Shown here: in pieces, positions 13,716 to 18,694 of the stretch | How the letters are laid out: each line of letters opens with the position of its first letter | How positions within the stretch are numbered: the stretch's first letter is position 1 | IMG/VR virus record: IMGVR_UViG_3300044675_004447 | Location: 1 to 20,327 of that record | Direction: 5' to 3' (one strand) | Origin: a virus | DNA length: 20,327 nt | Notes under the pieces: model-generated | Told to the model about the DNA's origin: nothing | Databases searched by the model: none | Seen by the model: the letters and a program-made list of their open reading frames with translations, nothing else | Program-made: the position numbers and the translations under genes

Positions 13716-14150
13716 TTACTTCTCCGGCTCGTAGTACCCCATGAGCTCCCTGTTCCTCCAGTCTATGTCCAGATGCAGTCGGTGTAGCTCTGCCACTTGC
13801 ATGAGGTTGGTCTCTCTGGTACCGGCTTCACCTAGCAGCTTCTGTAGGTCAGTGAAGTGTCCATTGCGGATCCAGTTGACGTCCGAGAGGTTCTGTGCTT
13901 CATACAGTAGGTGTCTGGTCTCCTTCAGCAGTCTCCAGAACTTGTTGTCCTGCCTCATGTTGTAGAGGATGGCCAGGAGTGGGAGAGACAGCATGAGCCC
14001 AGATGCCAGGGAGTAGAAAACTCTAAGCGTCAGGTGCAGGTCCTTTGGGGTGAGCAGGAGGAAGGGTACTCCCAACAGGAGGGAGAGTGTCAAGGCAACC
14101 ACCTTCAGGGAGGTGAGGTAGACAAAGCGAGTGATGAGCTTGTTGATCAT
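13716..14150 (-). CDS. Membrane protein with two or three N-terminal helices
   Basis: Encodes 144 aa from ATG 14150 (MINKLITRFVYLTSLKVVAL). A longer frame exists upstream but would run through a promoter element and into the gene at 14242-14397, so it is rejected. Likely membrane helices at about residues 10-40 (VVALTLSLLLGVPFLLL) and 50-72 (VFYSLASGLMLSLPLLAILY) precede a soluble helical domain of 70 residues. The -7 element TATGTTTG (14155-14162) lies only 4 nt before the ATG, predicting a leaderless message. Function unknown. Confidence 0.7.
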   Translation of the reverse strand: MINKLITRFVYLTSLKVVALTLSLLLGVPFLLLTPKDLHLTLRVFYSLASGLMLSLPLLAILYNMRQDNKFWRLLKETRHLLYEAQNLSDVNWIRNGHFTDLQKLLGEAGTRETNLMQVAELHRLHLDIDWRNRELMGYYEPEK

Positions 14151-14154
14151 GGTG

Positions 14155-14186
14155 CAAACATAAGCCAGTTCCTCGTAGTGAACCCG
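14155..14186 (-). promoter_or_regulatory. Promoter 4 nt from the start codon (leaderless)
   Basis: TATGTTTG fits TAnnTTTG exactly, followed by CACC and the ATG. A GGGTTCACTACGAGG stretch lies in the -33 area. With the usual spacing the transcript would begin at the A of ATG. Confidence 0.62.
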
Positions 14187-14241
14187 ATGGTTCCTAGAGC
14201 TTCTGCTTCCGGGGTTCAGCTCGGTCCAACATTCATTGGGT

Positions 14242-14397
14242 TCAGAACTGAATGAGGTCAATGGCCTTGTCACCTATGGGATCTCCATTGAACAGGATGG
14301 GGTAGTTGGGATCCATGCCTGAGATCATGATGTCACTGATGAGTGCATCAATGGTGGCAAAGGACTTGGTGTAGTAGGTGCAGTCTAGTGTGTACAT
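14242..14397 (-). CDS. Small hypothetical protein (51 aa)
   Basis: A complete frame, MYTLDCTYYTKSFATIDALI to DKAIDLIQF, in the otherwise empty stretch between the 144-aa and 81-aa genes. It has its own promoter (TATATTAG 14416-14423) with the leader CAGCATAACC, matching the motif found before other starts here. Gene-like features, a proper leader and fit between neighbours make it credible. No motif recognised. Confidence 0.62.
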   Translation of the reverse strand: MYTLDCTYYTKSFATIDALISDIMISGMDPNYPILFNGDPIGDKAIDLIQF

Positions 14398-14546
14398 AGT
14401 GTGGTGGTTATGCTGCTAATATAAGGGGAGAACCCGTTAGGTCCCTGCTGGTTGGATTATGGATCCGGATCCTCCCCTTCGTATACGCACGTAGGCGCCC
14501 GCCCTGGGTGGTAAGGGGCTATCCCTCCTGTAACCCGGATTGTGAT
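14398..14546. other. 149-bp intergenic stretch with nested palindromes
   Basis: Holds the promoter of the 51-aa gene (14416-14423) and, upstream of it, a G+C-rich stretch with a palindrome GGATCCGGATCC (14461-14472) and several G-runs (GGGCGGGCGCC on the minus strand). I see no protein-coding frame in it. A structured leader, operator or small RNA is possible. Confidence 0.5.
14416..14445 (-). promoter_or_regulatory. Promoter module for the 51-aa gene
   Basis: CGGGTTCTCCCCT then TATATTAG (14416-14423) and the leader CAGCATAACC. The hairpin-to-promoter spacing is shorter than in the other modules. Confidence 0.62.
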
Positions 14547-14792
14547 TTATTCTACTTTCCCGTCATTGCCATCCATTGCATCGTGGACAGCATTTAAATT
14601 GTCTAAAGAAGTAGTTAACTGAGAATACATCCAGGACTCTAATTCTTCGCCCTTCTCCATTCTCTCTTTAATCATGTTTGCATAATCAGCTATTCTCTCA
14701 AGTTGACCCAATGCCATTTCTTTCAATTCAGCTAATGTATCTCTACCTTTATCTTCGTTCAGAAGGTCTTCGTATTTAGATATGTGTCTCAT
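14547..14792 (-). CDS. Small phage protein with capsid-targeting-like start (T4-like phage family)
   Basis: Encodes 81 aa. The first 13 residues, MRHISKYEDLLNE, resemble the T4 internal-protein propeptide MKTYQEFIAE, including the hydrophobic-x-Glu that precedes the prohead-protease cut. The rest (LAELKEMALGQLERIADYAN and GEELESWMYSQLTTSLDNLN) matches, from memory, a small helical family common in marine T4-like phages, with ELEAWVQSKI-type cores. The N-terminal comparison is by eye. It has a promoter (TACATTAG 14818-14825) behind a terminator hairpin. Confidence 0.7.
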   Translation of the reverse strand: MRHISKYEDLLNEDKGRDTLAELKEMALGQLERIADYANMIKERMEKGEELESWMYSQLTTSLDNLNAVHDAMDGNDGKVE

Positions 14793-14817
14793 TCCATTGT
14801 TTTTCCTTTATGTATCG

Positions 14818-14825
14818 CTAATGTA
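14818..14825 (-). promoter_or_regulatory. Promoter fused to a terminator hairpin
   Basis: TACATTAG followed by CGATACATAAAGG. It begins one base after the U-tract of the terminator at 14827-14856, so termination and initiation signals share one compact stretch. Confidence 0.65.
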
Positions 14826-14826
14826 C

Positions 14827-14856
14827 AAAAAAGCCCCGAGAGTGTCTCGAGGCTTT
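14827..14856 (-). terminator. Intrinsic terminator after the 132-aa gene
   Basis: Minus-strand stem GCCTCGAGA/TCTCGGGGC (one U-G wobble, loop CAC) is followed by TTTTTT. The wobble is a mismatch on the plus strand, so the signal is oriented for minus-strand transcripts. It lies just below the stop at 14878. Confidence 0.85.
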
Positions 14857-14877
14857 GTTTGATATTTTTAAAAAGCA

Positions 14878-15276
14878 TTACATGCTCTCGATAAACTCAG
14901 GAACAGAAACTTTAACTGCATTCCATCCATTCTGATCTGGACTTGTGACGATGATGCCATCTTCTGGAAGCTCTATGACAACTTTTTCATAATCTGGTTC
15001 ATCCCAATAGTTATCCTCACAATCGGAGGAGATAAAGCTTAAACCGTCTGTGTTCAAATTTGCCGTTTCTGGCCTCATCGAAGCTTCTGTAATGTCTATG
15101 TAGGCATAAATGTTTCTACCCAGAGGAACACACTCACCTCCAAAATTGGATACTAGTTCATCTGCCTCATCCTTAGTAACAACGCCCGCACAATATCCGT
15201 CAGTTGCATTCGAAAATCCCATCCAGATAAATTTGTCTTCATCCATAAAGGATTCAAATAGTTTTACGTGTTTCAT
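14878..15276 (-). CDS. Hypothetical acidic protein with capsid-targeting-like start
   Basis: Encodes 132 aa. The start MKHVKLFESFMDED closely parallels MKHIKVFEYF (15809) and MKNITTFESFVNE (18672), and resembles the T4 capsid-targeting propeptide. After it comes an acidic alpha/beta domain with Asp/Glu-rich strands (SDCEDNYWDEPDYEKVVIEL). A promoter (15301-15308) sits behind a hairpin with a U-tract. Function unknown; it could be a protein packaged with the genome. Confidence 0.7.
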   Translation of the reverse strand: MKHVKLFESFMDEDKFIWMGFSNATDGYCAGVVTKDEADELVSNFGGECVPLGRNIYAYIDITEASMRPETANLNTDGLSFISSDCEDNYWDEPDYEKVVIELPEDGIIVTSPDQNGWNAVKVSVPEFIESM

Positions 15277-15300
15277 TTTATTGTTTTTTTTTATATATCG

Positions 15301-15308
15301 CTAATATA
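15301..15308 (-). promoter_or_regulatory. Promoter fused to a terminator hairpin
   Basis: TATATTAG followed by CGATATATAA, one base after a TTTTTT tract. It serves the 132-aa gene. Confidence 0.68.
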
Positions 15309-15309
15309 C

Positions 15310-15354
15310 AAAAAATCCCCGAGAGTGTCTCGAGAATTCTTTAAAAAAGAATTC
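15310..15354 (-). terminator. Double terminator hairpin
   Basis: Two stems in series on the minus strand: GAATTCTTT with AAAGAATTC (15334-15354), then TTCTCGAGA/TCTCGGGGA with U-G wobbles followed by TTTTTT (15310-15336). It closes the 148-aa gene. The 5-bp core and CAC loop are copied from the terminator at 14827-14856. Confidence 0.78.
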
Positions 15355-15362
15355 AGGCAGGA

Positions 15363-15809
15363 CTATAGTTCCTCGGAGTAAGAACTTAATATAGATCCTC
15401 CGATTGGTGCTGCTGAGTCTGGGATAGCCTCAGCATAAGACTCCGTATAGATCTCGTCACCATGTGATGCGAAGAGTGAGTAACCTCTGAAGTCTTTTTT
15501 AACCTTTCCCATCTCTAGCGTCTGTAGAGCTTCCTCTAGCTCCTTCTCGTCCTCGAAGTAGTCCATTACTGGTGAGTTCTCAAACCCATCTAGGTCGTCT
15601 ACTGTCACGCTATCGTCTCCATTCAGCAGCCAATCACAGGCAACTTGAAGAGCAAACATAGCAGCCTCTCTAGGTGTGTTACCCACGCCATTTGCAACGC
15701 ATCCATATTCAACGTCTGGGTTTTCACCCTTTAGTGAGATCTCCACTAGGGTCTTCTCGTTAGGTTCCATTCCTGTCCCGAAGTATTCAAATACTTTAAT
15801 GTGTTTCAT
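15363..15809 (-). CDS. Hypothetical protein with capsid-targeting-like start
   Basis: Encodes 148 aa. The start MKHIKVFEYFGTG shares MKHIK.FE.F with neighbours; the usual Glu near position 12 is less clear. The rest is acidic with Ala-rich helices (TPREAAMFALQVACDWLLNG), and the part near LDDLDGFENS suggests a small alpha/beta fold. No known motif. The leader lacks a clean -7 element (ATATATAG near 15820 is the best candidate). Confidence 0.68.
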   Translation of the reverse strand: MKHIKVFEYFGTGMEPNEKTLVEISLKGENPDVEYGCVANGVGNTPREAAMFALQVACDWLLNGDDSVTVDDLDGFENSPVMDYFEDEKELEEALQTLEMGKVKKDFRGYSLFASHGDEIYTESYAEAIPDSAAPIGGSILSSYSEEL

Positions 15810-15859
15810 TTTATCGTTTTCTCTATATATCGTAAAGCACCTCAGCGAAACAGCTGGTT

Positions 15860-16051
15860 TTATAAGTCCGCGTGGGGTGGCAGTTCCAGAGGTCTCTTGG
15901 GTGGCAGGGCCAGCATTTCCTTGTGCTCTGGCAAAGCCTTTAATCTCTTCTTCTTAACTGGAGCTTCGTATTCGAATTCCACCTCCTCCTCGTGCTCCTT
16001 GAAGAAGCCGAATAAGCCGCCTAGTATGATGATAAGGATTGCTAGTTTCAT
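15860..16051 (-). CDS. Small protein with N-terminal membrane helix
   Basis: Encodes 63 aa. MKLAILIIILGGLFGFFKEH is a membrane helix or signal anchor, followed by an acidic stretch (EEEVEFEYEAPVKKKR) and a Pro/Leu-rich tail (LALPPKRPLELPPHADL). The start overlaps the upstream gene by 4 bp (ATGA at 16048-16051), so it is coupled to it. Function unknown; the Pro-rich tail could reach into the periplasm or cytoplasm. Confidence 0.65.
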   Translation of the reverse strand: MKLAILIIILGGLFGFFKEHEEEVEFEYEAPVKKKRLKALPEHKEMLALPPKRPLELPPHADL

Positions 16052-16308
16052 TGCTGTAGTGTTATATCAGTTACCTTTTCGTTTGCCACGTCTATCTGAT
16101 AGACCAAACCCTTTACCTCCACCTCCTTGCCGTCGAGGTCGTCTATGAGGTGCCTGTTGCCGTCCGAGTCTATGAATGTCACATCGTCCGTCCAGTCTAG
16201 TGGGTAGATGAGCTGTTCCAGAATGTCTTTCTCCTTGTCCATGAATGTGGTGCGACCCCAGTTGTCCTCCACCATCTCGCATCCTGTTATGATTATCCTT
16301 TTTTCCAT
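16048..16308 (-). CDS. Hypothetical 86-aa protein (leaderless start)
   Basis: Encodes 86 aa starting MEKRIIITGCEMVEDNWGRT, with strand segments (DVTFIDSDGNRHLIDDLDGK, EVEVKGLVYQIDVANEKV) suggesting a small beta-rich fold. The -7 element TATATTAG (16313-16320) ends 4 nt before the ATG, so the message would be leaderless. It is the gene after the tRNA-like cluster. Not recognised. Confidence 0.65.
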   Translation of the reverse strand: MEKRIIITGCEMVEDNWGRTTFMDKEKDILEQLIYPLDWTDDVTFIDSDGNRHLIDDLDGKEVEVKGLVYQIDVANEKVTDITLQQ

Positions 16309-16312
16309 ATCG

Positions 16313-16350
16313 CTAATATAAGACCGGATCTCGGAATAACCCCGAAGGGT
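16313..16350 (-). promoter_or_regulatory. Promoter module 4 nt from the ATG; UUCG hairpin behind the tRNA-like genes
   Basis: The hairpin AACCC-TTCG-GGGTT (16337-16350) carries a UUCG tetraloop. It closes the tRNA-like transcript and is followed by ATTCCGAG and TATATTAG (16313-16320), then CGAT and the ATG. Confidence 0.7.
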
Positions 16351-16357
16351 TTATGTG

Positions 16358-16450
16358 TAGTCAGGACAGGATTCGAACCTGTAACGTCTCAAGCAAATTA
16401 TGAGCTCTTGAGGACAACGTCCCTAGCGTCTACCATTCCGCCACCTGACT
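16358..16450 (-). tRNA. tRNA-like gene 1 (Leu-type D arm, long variable region)
   Basis: Acceptor AGTCAGG/CCTGACT (7 bp), T arm ACAGG-TTCGAAT-CCTGT and a Leu-like D arm GCGGAATGGTAGACGC are all canonical. The middle is not: a 43-nt segment folds as GGGAC-GTT-GTCCT plus a second stem CTCAAG/CTTGAG, and no 7-nt loop with U33 can be drawn. No CCA is encoded. It may be a decayed tRNA, or a tRNA-like RNA that keeps only the acceptor/T half. Confidence 0.55.
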
Positions 16451-16528
16451 GTGTTCCTCGTCTTTCCGAGGTGTCAGCCTTTTCCCTTGTTGGTTGGCGG
16501 CCAACTTCCTACCCAATTGTAGGTGCGT
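16451..16528. other. Structured spacer between tRNA-like genes
   Basis: Three short perfect stems follow each other: CCTCG/CGAGG, GTTGG/CCAAC (7-nt loop on the plus strand) and CCTAC/GTAGG. The 7-bp acceptor halves on both sides are complementary across it. No T-loop consensus is present, so it is not called a tRNA. Confidence 0.4.
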
Positions 16529-16610
16529 AGTCAGGACAGGATTCGAACCTGTTACTCAATTAGTCTCTAGTACCTTACCGTGTGTTTGTCTACCCTTACA
16601 CCACCTGACT
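16528..16610 (-). tRNA. tRNA-like gene 2
   Basis: The acceptor and T arms are identical to gene 1 (AGTCAGG/CCTGACT, ACAGG-TTCGAAT-CCTGT). The D region (GTGTAAGGGTAGACAAACAC) has A14, GG and A21-like residues but poor stem pairing. The 29-33 nt between D and T arms give no canonical anticodon stem-loop. Amino-acid identity not assigned. Confidence 0.5.
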
Positions 16611-16688
16611 ATGTTTTTAATCTCTCAAAGAACTTCAACAAAGATATGGTAAGTTTTTCATTCCACCAAATCTTTTTTTATTTTTTTG

Positions 16689-16795
16689 TGGATACACTGG
16701 GACTCGAACCCAAACCATCTGACGGGGCCATCAGACATACGGTAACCCCACTTCTTGTTTAACAAGTTTTGTTTCCACCTTCCATAAGTGTACCC
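16689..16795 (-). tRNA. tRNA-like gene 4 with extended core
   Basis: Acceptor GGGTACA/TGTATCC and T arm TTGGG-TTCGAGT-CCCAG are good. The element is 106 nt before the discriminator, too long for a normal tRNA. It has a stem TATGG/CCGTA enclosing a hairpin CTTGTT/AACAAG, and a separate TCTGA/TCAGA stem with loop TGGCCCCG. A loop GTTAAAC with U33 and TAA (Leu) can be drawn, but with a weak stem. Identity unassigned. Confidence 0.45.
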
Positions 16796-16802
16796 ATATT
16801 AG

Positions 16803-16874
16803 TAGTCAGGACAGGATTCGAACCTGCAATCTTCCGCGTTGTTCATGGATGCGTGCCAATTTCGCCACCTGACT
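16803..16874 (-). tRNA. tRNA-like gene 3 (72 nt)
   Basis: Total length and D arm (GCGAAATTGGCACGC) fit a class I tRNA, and the acceptor is identical to genes 1 and 2. The anticodon arm TCCAT-GAACAAC-GCGGA has one mismatch, and position 33 would be A, not U. The T arm GCAGG-TTCGAAT-CCTGT differs from 1 and 2 by one base. No CCA is encoded. It is first in transcription order. Confidence 0.5.
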
Positions 16875-16878
16875 ATAT

Positions 16879-17085
16879 TTACAACGTTTTTTGGTAATCC
16901 TCAATTAAGTCATTTGAATGCCAAGTGCTAACTAGCAAGTCGTCACCATCTTCGATAAGGGAGTACTTATTCTTATTGTCTTTTGCAAACTGAATAAAGT
17001 CAGGTCCAACAAATCGTTTTTTATCTTTTCTAAGATCAGATAATTCTGAATATCTTTTAGCGATCTCTTTTATAGGATGGTTCAT
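16879..17085 (-). CDS. Hypothetical 68-aa protein upstream of the tRNA-like cluster
   Basis: Encodes 68 aa starting MNHPIKEIAKRYSELSDLRK, with a helical first half, an acidic middle (YSLIEDGDDLLVSTWHS) and a C-terminal helix. Its stop is 5 bp from the first tRNA-like gene, so the RNAs are probably processed from the same transcript. It has its own promoter (17105-17112). Not recognised. Confidence 0.68.
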   Translation of the reverse strand: MNHPIKEIAKRYSELSDLRKDKKRFVGPDFIQFAKDNKNKYSLIEDGDDLLVSTWHSNDLIEDYQKTL

Positions 17086-17104
17086 GTTCTTATTATTTAC
17101 TTAG

Positions 17105-17142
17105 CTAATATAGATCTTCTCCCCGGGATAACCCAGAAGGTC
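17105..17142 (-). promoter_or_regulatory. Hairpin-promoter module
   Basis: GACCTTCTGGGTTATCCCGG then TATATTAG (17105-17112) and a short A/T leader of about 19 nt before the ATG at 17085. It likely drives the 68-aa gene and the tRNA-like cluster. Confidence 0.68.
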
Positions 17143-17346
17143 TTAAATTTTACTCAGCTTCTTTCTTAGGGTTTTCAATTTAGCATTTAATCTGTTACGC
17201 TCCAGCTTTCTTAGATAAGGACCGTGGTTGTATGGGGTGTATCCCTTTGGACCAGCCCAGGCACTAGTCCAGACTGTTCTGTCTGTCTTTAGAAACTCTA
17301 TGCGTTCCTCGATAGTCCTGATCTGTTCTTCTAGTTCCTCTCTCAT
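17143..17346 (-). CDS. Coiled-coil protein (67 aa)
   Basis: Encodes 67 aa. A charged helix at the start (REELEEQIRTIEERIEFLKT) is followed by an aromatic turn (WTSAWAGPKGYTPYNHGPYL) and a basic helix (RKLERNRLNAKLKTLRKKLS). This looks like a small helical hairpin with nucleic-acid-binding potential at its end. Promoter at 17367-17374. Function unknown. Confidence 0.68.
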   Translation of the reverse strand: MREELEEQIRTIEERIEFLKTDRTVWTSAWAGPKGYTPYNHGPYLRKLERNRLNAKLKTLRKKLSKI

Positions 17347-17366
17347 AGTGCGTTTTGGTTATGATG

Positions 17367-17400
17367 CTAATATAAGCAGGATTCCCGTAAATTCCCAGAG
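17367..17400 (-). promoter_or_regulatory. Promoter module
   Basis: TATATTAG (17367-17374) with the leader CATCATAACCAAAA, preceded by CGGGAATCC and a GGGAATTTACGGG stretch in the hairpin position. Confidence 0.66.
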
Positions 17401-17404
17401 GGAA

Positions 17405-17450
17405 AGAACCCGGGCCCAACTAGCCGGATATCCGGAAGGGCCCTTTTGAA
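17405..17450. repeat. Large inverted repeat with a perfect 12-bp palindrome
   Basis: GGGCCC motifs flank CCGGATATCCGG (perfect palindrome, 17423-17434) in the gap below the 155-aa gene. On the minus strand it could fold as an extended terminator-like hairpin. No T-run follows. Confidence 0.6.
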
Positions 17451-17465
17451 GGTTCACCCTAGGGT

Positions 17466-17933
17466 TTAGATTACCATGTCCCTGACCTTTCTGAGTGTCT
17501 TTAACTCCTTGGTCGTCTCCTCTAAGTCTGCTCCAAGACCACTGATTATACCTCGTAGGATCTCTAGATCCCGACTTCTTTTGCTTGTCTGGTTGTAGGC
17601 ATCAACAAGAGATAGAGTTAGATCCTTGAGCTCCTTTAGACCCGCTACCACTTTCCTAGAAGCGATCTCTCCTAGAGCTCCGCTGTAGCGTATCTTTATC
17701 CCTTGCTGGTACTCATAGAAGTCGTTTCTTTTCTTATTCGTCTTCTCCGTAGCAAGTCCGAGCCAGCTCGAGACATATGAGATGTGATTGGTTGTTGTTC
17801 TAGTGAACTTCCCAGCGGGTGTGATTACTCCCTTCTTGAAGTCGATCTCGGCAACAACTGTGTCGTAGCTGATGATCCTGTTCTTGCTCAGATCGATAAG
17901 TAGGTTTGGCCTTGGGTTGAGTAGTATGTCCAT
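17466..17933 (-). CDS. Hypothetical 155-aa protein (leaderless start)
   Basis: Encodes 155 aa from ATG 17933 (MDILLNPRPNLLIDLSKNRI). A longer frame upstream would overlap the lipoprotein gene and cross the promoter, so it is rejected. It is beta-rich at the start, with helices in the second half (LKELKDLTLSLVDAYNQTSK, LEETTKELKTLRKVRDMV). TATATTAG (17938-17945) ends 4 nt before the ATG. Not recognised. Confidence 0.68.
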   Translation of the reverse strand: MDILLNPRPNLLIDLSKNRIISYDTVVAEIDFKKGVITPAGKFTRTTTNHISYVSSWLGLATEKTNKKRNDFYEYQQGIKIRYSGALGEIASRKVVAGLKELKDLTLSLVDAYNQTSKRSRDLEILRGIISGLGADLEETTKELKTLRKVRDMVI

Positions 17934-17937
17934 ACAG

Positions 17938-17973
17938 CTAATATAAGGTATGTCCCGGAAGAGAACCCGAGGG
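17938..17973 (-). promoter_or_regulatory. Promoter module 4 nt from the ATG
   Basis: Hairpin AACC-CTCG-GGTT, then CTCTTCCGGGACATACCT and TATATTAG (17938-17945), CTGT and ATG. It predicts a leaderless transcript. Confidence 0.7.
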
Positions 17974-18276
17974 TTACCCTTCTTTGTTCCATTCCTTGCG
18001 GGCTCTCCCGATGAAGGTGCCAAAGCCGCCGCATCCAAGGGAGAAGCCAAAGGCATACCAAGTCCCATTGTTGTTGGGAGCGTAGACTGCCACGTCGTCC
18101 CAGATGAGCATGCCGACAAAGTCAAACCCGACAATCAGCCCGTGCCAGAGACCTCCCCAGAATCCATACTGATGACCCACTGGAGGCTGACACTGCATGA
18201 CTTCGTTGTCCGCACAACCGGTTAACATAAACAAGCCCACTAGGGCAACTATTAAAAAGAATGAGTGTTTTTTCAT
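17974..18276 (-). CDS. Phage-encoded lipoprotein
   Basis: Encodes 100 aa. The N-terminus (KKHSFFLIVALVGLFMLTGC) is a lipoprotein signal peptide with a lipobox LTGC and acceptor Cys at residue 21. The mature part (GHQYGFWGGLWHGLIVGFDF, then PNNNGTWYAFGFSLGCGGFG) matches a Gly/aromatic-rich small lipoprotein or membrane family seen in bacterial genomes (from memory). A phage lipoprotein at the cell surface or periplasm would fit blocking of superinfecting phages, as known for T5 Llp; this is inference. Its promoter lies behind a perfect terminator. Confidence 0.75.
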   Translation of the reverse strand: MKKHSFFLIVALVGLFMLTGCADNEVMQCQPPVGHQYGFWGGLWHGLIVGFDFVGMLIWDDVAVYAPNNNGTWYAFGFSLGCGGFGTFIGRARKEWNKEG

Positions 18277-18280
18277 GGTG

Positions 18281-18288
18281 CTAAAATA
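18281..18288 (-). promoter_or_regulatory. Promoter 4 nt from the ATG of the lipoprotein gene
   Basis: TATTTTAG (a weaker -7 match) followed by CACC and ATG, immediately behind the U-tract of the hairpin at 18292-18311. Confidence 0.55.
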
Positions 18289-18311
18289 AAAAAGGATCCC
18301 GTAGGATCCTT
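18285..18311 (-). terminator. Terminator after the 116-aa gene
   Basis: Perfect 8-bp stem AAGGATCC/GGATCCTT with loop TACG on the minus strand, followed by a T-rich run that also forms the -7 area of the next promoter. Confidence 0.85.
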
Positions 18312-18321
18312 GAAGATTGTT

Positions 18322-18672
18322 TTAATAATTAGGAGGAGTGAAGAAGAGAATGCGTACTCCGCCCTCTCTGAACTCAGGCTCTGGGATGATGACCCCGTCT
18401 AGCTTAGCCTTGTCCTCCTTAGGGATGTTGTACCACTTAGCAACATAGTCTACACCCTGAGCGAATCCGATGGGTTCGTCTCTGGACATGCTACCTCTAG
18501 TGTAGCCAAGATCCTTCAGGTATTCCTCTGCCTTGCCGATGGCGTCAAAAGTTCCACTTGCTGGGAAGCTCACCTCGTGGAGAACCGGTCTGCCTAGATA
18601 TTTGTCATGCTTTCTTTCAAACTTGGAATCCGACTCGTTTACGAAGCTTTCGAATGTGGTGATGTTTTTCAT
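18322..18672 (-). CDS. Hypothetical protein with capsid-targeting-like start
   Basis: Encodes 116 aa. MKNITTFESFVNESDSKF is the clearest of the T4-like targeting starts: MK, hydrophobic-x-x-F, and VNE before Ser, a possible prohead-protease site. The mature part has an extended strand (RPVLHEVSFPASGTFDAIG), a helix (AEEYLKDLGYTRGSMSRDEP) and a strand-rich end (GVRILFFTPPNY). It lies 22 bp after the next upstream gene, so it shares its transcript. Function unknown. Confidence 0.7.
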   Translation of the reverse strand: MKNITTFESFVNESDSKFERKHDKYLGRPVLHEVSFPASGTFDAIGKAEEYLKDLGYTRGSMSRDEPIGFAQGVDYVAKWYNIPKEDKAKLDGVIIPEPEFREGGVRILFFTPPNY

Positions 18673-18694
18673 GCTTATGCGTTTTTTCTGTGTG

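Noticed and set aside
13741-14255. Plus-strand open frames opposite the membrane protein gene at 13716-14150
   Set aside because: Ser/Cys/Arg- or Gln/Glu-rich translations typical of antisense frames; the minus gene has a promoter and membrane helices.
14151-14273. N-terminal extension of the 144-aa membrane protein
   Set aside because: It crosses TATGTTTG and overlaps the 51-aa gene; the ATG at 14150 follows the promoter directly.
16067-16282. A second minus-strand frame of 71 aa inside the 86-aa gene
   Set aside because: The Gly/Arg/His-rich translation is a frame shadow; the 86-aa frame has the promoter and a balanced composition.
16358-16450. A standard tRNA-Leu with an assigned anticodon
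   Set aside because: The D arm is Leu-like, but no anticodon loop with U33 and a paired stem could be drawn, so no identity is given.
17934-18134. N-terminal extension of the 155-aa gene
   Set aside because: It crosses the promoter at 17938 and overlaps the lipoprotein gene; the extension has no protein-like pattern.
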